A stretch of DNA of 64,000 bases from Cohnella mopanensis. GTDB taxonomy: Bacteria; Bacillota; Bacilli; Paenibacillales; Paenibacillaceae. Made by a program: the position numbers and the translations under genes. Below, in pieces: positions 28,901 to 36,500 of the stretch (its first letter is position 1; each line of letters starts with the position of its first letter). Under the pieces are notes generated by a model. That model was not told the origin of the DNA, did not search any database, and worked only from the letters and a program-made list of their open reading frames with translations. The DNA is taken from positions 1 to 64,000 of the forward strand of contig NZ_JAKRWM010000008.1 of the NCBI RefSeq assembly GCF_022352055.1, read 5' to 3'.

Positions 28901-29797
28901 ATCCGATCTGGCGTTAAGCTCGCCATAACTTAATGATTCGCTTCCGCAGATGACGGCAATCGCATCCGGTTGGTCCGTCGCGACTAAAGCGAACATGCCG
29001 TGTATCGTTTCTTCCGACGCGAATACGGATGAGGTGTCGTTTAGGATCGCTTGACGAGCTACTTCCGCGTGCGAGCGCAGCTCAAAAGCGACCAGCTTGC
29101 GATCAGGTTCATCGACAGCCTGCTCCAGTACGGCGATGTAGCTGTCGGCGACCGTGTCGACGAGGTGTCTGCTATATAGTCCGGAGTCATAGTCGATGAC
29201 GAGGCTCCGTTCCCCTTCGTTGTTCGCCATGATCCGGCACTCCATTAAGGTATCGTTCGTCTCCCCGAACGTTGTCTTTAATTCCCACCCTTCTACGTTA
29301 AAATAGTGAAATCTGAATCGTTCAAATCCGACGGGTAACGCCGAAGCTTCCGTTCGAGATATCCAATAGGCAATATGTTTATTGTTTTCCTTGATCGTCT
29401 TCAGTAGATAAGCAAGCATGTCCTTGAAACTTGTCTGCTTATCCAGCGTTTCGAAGACGATGGGGACATCAATCCTTTCGTTGCTAGTAACCGAGCCGAC
29501 TAGGCTCGCAGGTAAAGCGATTGCAATTTTGCTTGCCGAATGGGTAAAAGCCAGCAGCACCGTCGCCCAAGTCGCCAGATAAAAAACCATCCGCAAATCT
29601 TCCCGTCCGTTGCAAATCTTATCCATCATTGCGACAAGGTGCTCCGGAACGCGAATCTCGACCTGCCGCTTCTCACCAGACTTGCCGTAAATGTCCGGCT
29701 GCAATGGAGGTTCGCCTTCCCACCCCCTCATGACGCCGGACCAGTAAGTATCGGCTAGACGCTCGAAAGATCGCTCGATTAAATTTCGGGGTGACAC
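25913..29797 (-). CDS. NRPS: half-C, Phe-type A domain, PCP, complete C domain
   Basis: 1294 residues; GTG start at 29797 behind AAGGAG (about 12 nt), as no in-frame ATG is nearby. Residues 1-245 look like the C-terminal lobe of a condensation domain without HHxxxDG. The A domain spans about 255-770 (TSGSTGVPKG near 420), with the carrier at 801 (LGGHSMKAAKL) and a complete C domain about 850-1280 with HHIIADG near 983. The A-domain code read by eye against GrsA is DAWTIAAVCK, the code used for Phe in tyrocidine and gramicidin S synthetases. There is no epimerization domain. The protein ends on a C domain, so the acceptor carrier must be on another protein, most simply the Cys-type module at 20383-23796. 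It is the first gene of the operon, about 110 nt downstream of a sigma-A promoter. Confidence 0.92.
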   Translation of the reverse strand: MSPRNLIERSFERLADTYWSGVMRGWEGEPPLQPDIYGKSGEKRQVEIRVPEHLVAMMDKICNGREDLRMVFYLATWATVLLAFTHSASKIAIALPASLVGSVTSNERIDVPIVFETLDKQTSFKDMLAYLLKTIKENNKHIAYWISRTEASALPVGFERFRFHYFNVEGWELKTTFGETNDTLMECRIMANNEGERSLVIDYDSGLYSRHLVDTVADSYIAVLEQAVDEPDRKLVAFELRSHAEVARQAILNDTSSVFASEETIHGMFALVATDQPDAIAVICGSESLSYGELNARSDELALRLLEWGVRNGDRVAVMLERSPAWIVSLLAVLKSGAVYIPIDPDYPAKRIAYMLKDSQASALILRKDNEASHEFSGRRIHYDESLFLSGDMENVIRKIPQSRPDDLAYLLYTSGSTGVPKGVMVEHRGILNLRHYFISAFRVGEADRVLQFASASFDASIWEIAMALLTGAQLHIATAEIIGKPSRFEEWAANSGITVATLPPTYADKLSPENWNKLRLLITAGSESSRDLLTLWIEHVDEYLNAYGPTETTVCASAWSGKPDDTGSTASVPVGKPLPNTQIRVVNGCYQTLPSGIPGELLVSGIGLARGYWNKEEMTEQKFVSLLREGTRAYRTGDLAKWGEDGNLIFLGRIDRQVKIRGYRIETEEVRHVLLGLEGVKDAVVTVKPDPQEEPALVAYYTSDCIDEDESAQLRDRLANSLPGYMIPAFLIKLSVIPLTSNGKPDFAALPEPKAWLANQTLLDEHAFRDETEKELADIWRTVLGLERVGREDDFFMLGGHSMKAAKLAAEIYGAFGANMPIEMIFRHSKLTAMTEWIKDNGRLNRLTAILRAPMKAGYRLSPAQSRVFIAESSSSDSKLYVLPFLFQLEPAPDLLELEAAFRKLIERHEPLRTSFGWEGNEPAQIVTSVQDFRIVWVAGDGETPEQLAERLIKPFDLSKPPLLRVAWIEENDGSTRLFLQLHHIIADGLSLGVLLHDLNAILSEKPLEPLSLHYKDYCEWLKDREVNEDNERFWSSRFSDYGGTADLPTDYPRPSVRRPDGDTIAIQWDCEMAANIRELSNACQATVHMTMLTAYYTLLSKLTGSEDGVVGSLHAGRNHPDAMGMVGMFVHTLAHRNRVDGTLTFREFADQVKRRVLEDYEHSDYPFELLARKQKARNAARNPLFDTMFVLQNLDSVPSVIGTSHWLPVILKEKRSRFDLVFQAWENEGGMLLWVTYASSLFRPETAATIAEDYRKLLAMLAERPDTPLSEIGLAVDFRPITASGLKFDFQF

Positions 29798-29886
29798 GAA
29801 AGCATCATCTCCTTATTGAAGATCTGATCCTATGAATCTCTCTTTCAATGTTTCACCACCGTTCGACAATTTTCAACTCAATCTAC

Positions 29887-29904
29887 CATTAATAGAAATT
29901 AATG
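29887..29904. promoter_or_regulatory. Inverted repeat at the predicted start site of the NRPS operon (possible operator)
   Basis: CATTAAT-AGAA-ATTAATG, a perfect 7-bp inverted repeat with a 4-bp spacer. It lies just downstream of the predicted -10 box, at about +3 to +20 of the expected transcript, where a repressor could block transcription. No cognate regulator gene is visible next to the operon. The A+T-rich context makes chance possible. Confidence 0.35.
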
Positions 29905-29913
29905 TATGTTTTA

Positions 29914-29943
29914 ATCATAACGAGTTATTCTAGAATTGGTCAA
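29914..29943 (-). promoter_or_regulatory. Predicted sigma-A promoter of the biosynthetic operon
   Basis: On the minus strand, TTGACC (29943-29938) is followed after 18 bp by TATGAT (29919-29914), close to TTGACA and TATAAT. This predicts a start near 29907 and a 5' leader of about 110 nt before the GTG at 29797. No other promoter-like gap exists in the 30-kb operon, whose genes overlap or are closely spaced. Confidence 0.6.
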
Positions 29944-30018
29944 CAGCGACTTTTGTATAAGAAAGTCGTAAACTGGCGAGTGATGCTTGAAGTTGCTAGT
30001 TCTTTGTTTGACATAGAC

Positions 30019-30050
30019 AAAAACCGCGGAGCAGTAGCCTTCGCGGTTTT
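30019..30050 (-). terminator. Rho-independent terminator after the GT10 gene
   Basis: On the minus strand AAACCGCG pairs with CGCGGTTT across a 13-nt loop and is followed by a T run. It lies about 26 nt after the stop of the gene ending at 30076 and separates that gene set from the NRPS operon. Confidence 0.75.
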
Positions 30051-30075
30051 ATCATGCGATGAGTCTATTTAATTT

Positions 30076-31092
30076 TTAAGTCTGCAAAGAAGTTAGATCA
30101 CCGAATTTATTCGCGAATTCTGCTACGCCTTCCATAAGGCCTTCCCAAACGGTTGATACATAGTTTTCTATCGAAAAATGGTTAGCTTGGTTACTTGCCA
30201 TGAACCGATCTATTTCTTTAATGATTTCTTGGTATTGCTTTTTTCCCATCGTTGAAATGTACTGATACAGCTCTTCGTAGCTGCTAAAGTCGTTCCTGTG
30301 TATATAACAAGTTGCCGGGATATAATCTCGAATATTGCTAGCCCCCCAATAAATCGGAACGCAGCCCGCTCGAAAACAATCCAATATTTTTTCAGTGATA
30401 TACCCGGAAATATCTCGAGAATTTTCATAACAAATCGCGAACTTATAACGCGACAGCGTTTCGATTTTATCGATCGCGACTCCCTTATAACAAGGGTTGA
30501 AGTCCGATTCCCATCCATGGCCGAAATAATGAAAATCATTCGGTTGATTTTCCGTAAACCATTTAATAGCCTCCTTGCGTTTGCTATATAGCTCCAGATG
30601 GCATTCGGAAGTTCTGTTGCTTGAAATAAGGGTACATAGGTTTATTTTCCGTCGGTCCCGAATCTGCGGCATAATGTTCAAGCAGAAAGGGTTAAATTTA
30701 ATATATTTACGTTGGGATGAGTTAGAATTAAGCCCGATATAATAATCATGTTGGGTAAAAACCTTTACAAACCGTTGGTGTTTGGACAGGTCATGCGATT
30801 GCGCATAGACGACCACCGGTTCATAATTATACAGAAACATTGGCTTCTTATTCTCTATCGCATATTGATAGTAAGGATCATCCTCTTCCGGAATTTCATG
30901 AAAAACAAATGCATCTATTTGGCCAATAGCAAACTCGGTGACCCGTCCCAGCTTTACCCCATAACCTCTAGCATGATTTTTCAAATGAACCATGGGAAGC
31001 CATACGTTATCGCCGAAATGCAACTCAGACGACTCTTCGACGAAAAAGTATTGGCTCTCATAGGGCCAAATACTATGAAAAGCAATATTCAT
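30076..31092 (-). CDS. GT10 (alpha-fucosyltransferase-like) glycosyltransferase
   Basis: 338 residues from ATG at 31092, chosen because GGAGGGAGATA precedes it. A frame open to 31107 would add five residues without a better site. The C-terminal half holds the family 10 signature: FAICYENS followed by GYITEKILDCF and AGCVPIYWG. Family 10 enzymes transfer fucose from GDP-fucose (family knowledge); bacterial members can use other acceptors, so the sugar is not certain. There is no signal peptide or membrane span, consistent with a cytosolic enzyme. It is the last gene of a three-gene A+T-rich set with a beta-sandwich protein and a BtrH-like protein, which suggests a decorated small molecule or surface glycan rather than a housekeeping role. 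Confidence 0.8.
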   Translation of the reverse strand: MNIAFHSIWPYESQYFFVEESSELHFGDNVWLPMVHLKNHARGYGVKLGRVTEFAIGQIDAFVFHEIPEEDDPYYQYAIENKKPMFLYNYEPVVVYAQSHDLSKHQRFVKVFTQHDYYIGLNSNSSQRKYIKFNPFCLNIMPQIRDRRKINLCTLISSNRTSECHLELYSKRKEAIKWFTENQPNDFHYFGHGWESDFNPCYKGVAIDKIETLSRYKFAICYENSRDISGYITEKILDCFRAGCVPIYWGASNIRDYIPATCYIHRNDFSSYEELYQYISTMGKKQYQEIIKEIDRFMASNQANHFSIENYVSTVWEGLMEGVAEFANKFGDLTSLQT

Positions 31093-31103
31093 TATCTCCC
31101 TCC

Positions 31104-31670
31104 TCATTCTTCAGCTGTAATCGCGAAAATAAACATATAAGGGTTATCCGGGAGACGAATCGAATGCAGCTTTTTGTTAGGGTCAATTAAAAGACGCTGA
31201 ATCCAGATCCCGCGCATGGCTTGTATTTTAATTCCATTTTCATAGTAGTAGGGAATCATCATTGCGACTTGTTCGGAATGTTTCAATCCGTTTCCAGCCT
31301 CCGTTCGACTATACCAATCGGATAGACCGAACTCTTTGTCTTCGCTCGAACCATCCTCGTAATGAATCCAAACCCTATCCGAGTAATCGCCATACAGAGA
31401 GAATCCCGCAACGTAGATCTGCCTATAACTATTGGGATCAACTTCGATCGTTTGTTCTTCGCAGCAAATATGATCATTCTCAATCGATGAAGTCTTCGGG
31501 AATTGGAACGGAATATCGCACCAAGTAACGGTTATCCCATCCGGTAAAATTTCTCCAGGAACGCTGATTCCGCTATGATCGAAGCTTCCGGCAATACCTA
31601 ACCCAATCCAACTGACTCCTTTGTTATTGAATAGCTTGGATAGATCGACGCATACCTTTTTGTTAGCCAT
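31104..31670 (-). CDS. Stand-alone beta-sandwich (carbohydrate-binding-like) protein
   Basis: 188 residues from ATG at 31670 (GGAG 7 nt upstream), overlapping the previous gene by 8 nt. The pattern LFNNKGVSW, then AGSFDHSGISVPGEILP, then YRQIYVAGFSLYGDYSDRVWIHYEDGS, then LSDWYS matches a beta-sandwich module often attached to secreted glycosidases, where it reads FDG.GxSxPAexLP ... VxYxDGS ... lsDWW. Here it is alone and has no signal peptide, so it probably acts in the cytoplasm. It sits between the BtrH-like gene and the GT10 gene and may help recognise or position a glycosylated product; that is inference. No catalytic residues can be named. Confidence 0.6.
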   Translation of the reverse strand: MANKKVCVDLSKLFNNKGVSWIGLGIAGSFDHSGISVPGEILPDGITVTWCDIPFQFPKTSSIENDHICCEEQTIEVDPNSYRQIYVAGFSLYGDYSDRVWIHYEDGSSEDKEFGLSDWYSRTEAGNGLKHSEQVAMMIPYYYENGIKIQAMRGIWIQRLLIDPNKKLHSIRLPDNPYMFIFAITAEE

Positions 31671-32655
31671 AGACAGGCTCCGTTTCTTTATACGCATTTA
31701 ATAGGTTATCTATAAATTCAAGGCACTCTTTCTCCAACAATATTATTTTTTCTAACCGTTCCACGTTTTTATCTATTTGAAAATCCTTTGTCAGCTTTGA
31801 CCTCATGATTCCGTTACGAAACGTCATCCACGTTTGAACCGTGTTATTGATTACGACTATGAAATTCGCATACATCTCTTTAATCGACGATTCCGCTATT
31901 TCGTTATGAACATAGTAAATAAACTCCAAGAAAGTATCTCTTGCGCTAATCACTTGAAAAATACCCGCCCACCATTTATCATAATCAAAATCGCTTTCAT
32001 TATAGGAAATAATATCCATTTTTAGTCTCTCTACTCCGAGAAGCCCAGTTAAACCATGATCATACTGTTCCCCCGCCATATTCGATCTGCACAATTTCAG
32101 TTGGTCCACGAGTAAGCTATTCGTGCCGATAAATATCGGTTTACTAAAGACACTGTGCATTCTATTGCCTTTTTTCCATGCGAGATCCAGGATTCTGAGC
32201 GGTATCCAGCCCGAATATTCCGGAAACCAATCTACAACGTGGGCTTCGCCTTTCTCCGCGCAGTATCCATCTACAATGACCATATGGATTGAACTCGTAT
32301 GCGTATAATTGGGATGCCACGGAAGTTCGATGGCATCAGCGGAGATTATAAAGCACTCTTCATCCCACTGTACTTTGGACATGAATTGTATAAGATGTCT
32401 GAACTCTGGGACAAAGGTGTCCGTAACGCCATAAATCTTCGTAAGATTAACATCTCTTGGGCAATCTCCCATCCAAGCCGAAAATTCATTCCCATAAGCA
32501 TAGTAAAAGCCCCAATTGTCGGAAAACAACCATTGGTAGGGAAAATCATATTTGGAGATAAACGACGCTAACAAATATTCGTAGCAGTTCAAACTATTTT
32601 TGCGAGGATGATAGACAACCGGTTTTTTCATATCATTTTTCGCAATCTCCTCCAC
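31663..32655 (-). CDS. BtrH-like protein with intact Cys (third copy in the window)
   Basis: 330 residues. The GTG at 32655 is preferred because AAAGGGG lies about 8 nt upstream; an ATG eight codons later has no well-placed site. Motifs: NSLNCYEYLLAS near the N-terminus with a candidate nucleophile Cys, SSIHMVIVDGY with a candidate His, and HVVDWFPEYSGWIP with a candidate Asp. These fit the Cys-His-Asp arrangement I associate with the BtrH_N family. Unlike its two relatives in the NRPS operon it keeps the Cys. It is the first gene of the A+T-rich three-gene set. If BtrH-like, it would move an acyl group from a carrier protein to an acceptor. The family assignment is moderate. Confidence 0.6.
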   Translation of the reverse strand: MEEIAKNDMKKPVVYHPRKNSLNCYEYLLASFISKYDFPYQWLFSDNWGFYYAYGNEFSAWMGDCPRDVNLTKIYGVTDTFVPEFRHLIQFMSKVQWDEECFIISADAIELPWHPNYTHTSSIHMVIVDGYCAEKGEAHVVDWFPEYSGWIPLRILDLAWKKGNRMHSVFSKPIFIGTNSLLVDQLKLCRSNMAGEQYDHGLTGLLGVERLKMDIISYNESDFDYDKWWAGIFQVISARDTFLEFIYYVHNEIAESSIKEMYANFIVVINNTVQTWMTFRNGIMRSKLTKDFQIDKNVERLEKIILLEKECLEFIDNLLNAYKETEPVYG

Positions 32656-32774
32656 TATCTAAACCCCTTTCATCGTTTGATTTCCATTAATATACTATTT
32701 TCAAAATCAACATAGCATAATAATTAAATCGCTTATATATCTCATTTGTTACTTATATAGCACTATTGTTACCT

Positions 32775-33290
32775 TTACTTTCCGATCGCTCTCCTAGCCG
32801 CTATATGCGCTATCTTGTGCAGAGCGTTATTCTTTTTGTGCTTGCTCAAATACCTCACGCTTACAGCGATTTCGGGATAGTTGATTTTTAGCTCGTCAAG
32901 GGTTGCCGCGATTTGATTTATTATTTCTTCGTAATAAGGCTTCGGGTATTTTTGCTTTAGGAGTAGGCGAGCTATGTAACGACAATCCGTAAGTACATTG
33001 GCGATTCGGGGACGATGTTCCGGCAAAGCTCTTCTGAGAATATCGAGACTGTAACGGATCGCTAGCAACTCTCCATATACGGAATCGCCGATAGGCTCGA
33101 ATACTATTTTCTCAGCGGAAACTTGAATGGTTCTGTTATACACCAGACAGCAAGCAATACCGCCATCTTCACGCTTCTCGTGGCCTGAGAAATCGCAATA
33201 TAAACAAATCATGCCTTTGTTTAGAATGTTCTGTCTAAGACTAGGAGAAGCATATGCCTGCTTGATCAAATGATGTGAGGTAAAGTTCAT
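32775..33290 (-). CDS. RNase H-like fold protein
   Basis: 171 residues, ATG at 33290 with AAGGAG 7 nt upstream. The RNase H pattern is visible: first-strand Asp in YCDFSGHEK, Glu in GELLAIRYSL, Asp in VLTDCRYI, and a C-terminal SKHKKNNALHKIAH segment. In RNase HI this last segment holds the fourth carboxylate (NExxDxLA); here the matching residue appears to be His, so activity may be altered. RNase HI cuts RNA in RNA/DNA hybrids; several Bacillales paralogues of this size have no known role. It starts 30 nt downstream of a terminator that closes a candidate structured RNA (33321-33545), so it could be under attenuation control. Confidence 0.7.
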   Translation of the reverse strand: MNFTSHHLIKQAYASPSLRQNILNKGMICLYCDFSGHEKREDGGIACCLVYNRTIQVSAEKIVFEPIGDSVYGELLAIRYSLDILRRALPEHRPRIANVLTDCRYIARLLLKQKYPKPYYEEIINQIAATLDELKINYPEIAVSVRYLSKHKKNNALHKIAHIAARRAIGK

Positions 33291-33320
33291 GCTTTATCTC
33301 CTTACGAATGGATTTTGAAT

Positions 33321-33347
33321 AAAAAGAAGGAGCCCATAATAGGCTCC
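33321..33347 (-). terminator. Terminator following the candidate structured RNA
   Basis: On the minus strand GGAGCC pairs with GGCTCC across a 7-nt loop, followed by TTCTTTTT. It lies immediately after the closing stem of the candidate RNA and 30 nt before the RNase H-like start, the geometry of either an independent small RNA or a leader attenuator. Confidence 0.7.
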
Positions 33348-33545
33348 CCCTTTCGACGGTGGTTGATTGTTGAGTCTCAGTCATCACACTTCGCAATAAT
33401 GGATCACTTGGGTAATTCCTGTGTTCAGAGATACTCTGCAGCACAACCCCTCGCTTCCTAGGCTAAGTGATTAAATCAGTTCCTCCTGCAGCCCTTGCAC
33501 CAATTGGCCCAATGGAACCACACCTCTCTTACACCGTCCTTATTA
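33348..33545 (-). ncRNA. Candidate structured RNA (about 185 nt) upstream of the RNase H-like gene
   Basis: No ORF explains this stretch. Read on the minus strand, GACGGTG (33538-33532) pairs perfectly with CACCGTC (33361-33355), closing a fold of about 185 nt. Inside are GTTCC/GGAAC; a long-range ATCACTT/AAGTGAT; and within that an apical arm with CAGAG-TAT-CTCTG flanked by GTG/CAC and GGG/CCC. A terminator follows directly. An A+T-rich stretch (AATAAT about 7 nt before the fold) could be a -10 box. The size and nested closing stem recall 6S RNA or the raiA-type RNA, but I recognise no family signature. Confidence 0.55.
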
Positions 33546-33571
33546 TTTTGCATTACGCGCGCCATAATTAT

Positions 33572-36500
33572 TCATTTGTCCTTCTGGGCGATCATTTTCA
33601 GAAGAACGGTTAAGGCTTCTGCTCTTGTTGTCTTGGCTTTCGGATCGAATTGATTGGATCCTTTGCCTTCGATATAGCCCATTTTCTTAATCGCAGCTAC
33701 TGCCCCTTTAGCCCATTTCGGAATGTCTTTGTCATCGTTGAAGTCGGTTGACGTGTTCGTTAACAAATCGAGACCCGATGCTTTGGCAACCATCATGGCC
33801 ATCTCGGCGCGAGTAAGTTCCGCATCCGGGCGGAACGTCCCATCGTCATAACCTTTAATATATCCGGCTTGCACTGCTTGTGCCACAGCGCCTCTCGCCC
33901 ATGCCCCGATTTTATCCGCATCCGAGAAGGAGAGTGCTTTTCCCGATACTTGCACCTTTAACGTCTTCATCAGCATGACCGTAAATTCCGCTCGCGTCAT
34001 CGCGTTATTCGGCTTAAACGATCCATCCGAGTAGCCGTTCACGATTCCGCTATCTTGCGCTTGCTTGATCGTAGCCTCAGCCCAATGACCGGTAATGTCG
34101 TTTAAGATCACCGTTGGTTTCTTGTCTGGTGTCGGTACTTCCTTCGATTGATTCACTGCGAATACGGCAAACTTCGTGAAGTGATTAACCATTACAGTTA
34201 TTTGGTTTCCGCTTATTATGCCGCCGGGCACTTCCACCCAGCTTTTCTTCCCTTCGTCATAGTAGACAACAACAGCCGTTTGATTCTTCTTCAATTGGCT
34301 CGGATCAAACGTGAGGGTAAGCATGACCGGTTTAGTAAAATTGTCCGTGAAGTTTTTAAGCAGCTCATAGATCGTGCTGATTAGCACATCATCTTTCGTA
34401 AGAAGCTTTTGCGGGTCCGTCACTTTTTCGATCGTTACTTTTAACTCTTTCAGGGTAGCGTTAGCGGGGATCGATAGGCTAATTTCGTTCCCCAAACTAA
34501 CGTCTCCTGCTTTACCTGACTGGAGCGTTAATCGGCCGTCCGTGGAGCTCGCCGAAGATGAGCCACCACCGCCTCCGCCTCCCGTGTTGATTGGTTGGAT
34601 CGTTGCCGCTGCTCTTGTTACCGTTACATTGTAAATGTCCGTAGTCGTACCATCTTGAGCAGTGACATGGACAGTAATCTTGTTATCTCCCACCGCCAGC
34701 GGTTTGGAACCGAGATCAGATCCCGTTATGACGGCCTGCGGATCTGACGTCGTTGCCGCGACGATCGTGTGGGTCACATTGTTGGCTACGTTAGCCGTAT
34801 ATACCAAAATCGTTCCGTTAAAAGCAGGATTGAGCGTTACGCCGCTTAAGGTAAGAGTACTTAGACTCGCATTCGTACTCAACGAACTTATTCTATCCGA
34901 GCTTACCGTCAACGTTCGTGGATCCGATGCCGGTTCCGTGGCTGTTGCCGTTACGCGAACAGAAATCGTATCTCCCGCAATGACGCTAATATTATCGACT
35001 TCCGAGCTTGTAATCGGAAGATAAGAACCGTCGTTAACGGAATACTCCATTCCGTCCGCAACGTGAATCAACTTCGTTGTGCCGAAGTTCGTTCCTTTGT
35101 GCAAACCCGTAAACGTCCATAATCGAGGATATTGACCAGGCAGCATATACCACTCCGAAATGAAGTCCCAACCGACGAATGTCGCTTTGTTTTTCATATC
35201 CGCAGTCGTTTTGCCATCGCCCTTCCCTGTATCCGATTGTTGCGAAGTTTCGCTATCATAGTAACTGCTAACAAATGAAGAACCATTAGAATAACCAGCC
35301 AAGCCACCTGAATTATCCGCACCGTTAACTTTTCCGCTAGAGTAGCTGTTATTATTAGTTACGTACAGGCTAGAACCAACCAAGCCAGCCACTTGATTAT
35401 AACCCGATACGGTTCCTGTACTGTAACTGTTACTAAGAGAACCGAATGTATTTTGACCTATTAAGCCGCCTATCGAGATAAATCCGCTTACTGCTCCTGA
35501 AAAGTAATTGTTACTCGTGTTCCCGCTATTATTACCCATTAAGCCACCCACACTATAACTACCACCCACGGTTCCTTTCGCGTAGCTATTCCGAATCGTT
35601 CCATAATTATATCCTGCCAGTGCTCCCGTATTTTCCCCGCCGATAATGTTTACGTTTTCCATACATAAATTTTCGACCTTACCGCTAGAACCTATCAAAG
35701 CGAATAACCCATTGAAACTTCCCGATCTCCTATCCAACCGTAAATTCGTTATTTTATAACCGTTACCGTCTAATTTTCCTAGAAACGGATCATTGTAATA
35801 ATGCCCAATCGGTTCCCAGTTCGGGTAACCGCTAAGATCGATATTCGCTGTCAACCTAAAAGTACTTTCCAAATGATCTCTAACATCGTTCAGATCGGCT
35901 GCAGTTGCAATCAGATAAGGGTCAATTATCGTCCCTGACCCTGCTCCAGTATACAGCTTAATAATTTCTTGGCTGACGAGAACTTCAGAATAACCGGATG
36001 CTTCCACAACGATATCATGAATTCCTTTTGTTAATACTCCCGATAAGATAGTGATGATCCCCGGATCGACTCTGTACTCCGTTCCTTCGACTAACGGATC
36101 CCCATCGACGGATACTGCGGTGATCGCGTTACGCCACAAGGTATCGTCGGCGAATGTAAGTTCAATGTCCTTTACCGTGTAATTTTCCGTAGTATCCGCA
36201 GTTAGTGTTGGCGGGGTGAATCGGATATCCTTTATCACTATCGGCTGTAGATAAGGAGTGCCTGCGCTATCTACGAATGCCCCTCCATCAATCTTAATGA
36301 CGTTCTCGGAGCCGACTAACGTTTCATTTAAGTTGATTTCAAGCTTACTAGCCGAAGGCGTGGATGTACTGTTCATAACGGTATCGTTTGTTCCAAGAGC
36401 CTCGAAGTTTCCGCCGCTTGTCTTTTTAATCGTTATTTTATTTTTCAAATCTGCAGTCGTGCCCGCTTGCTTGGCATATACGTTAAATGTAACCGATACA

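Noticed and set aside
20383-29797. Epimerization domains or dual E/C domains giving D-amino acids
   Set aside because: No separate E domain is seen, and C-domain subtype cannot be decided by eye from the HHxxxDG motifs alone.
29800-33571. Insertion sequence or phage integration bounding the A+T-rich trio
   Set aside because: No transposase, integrase, tRNA or terminal direct repeats could be found; only base composition differs.
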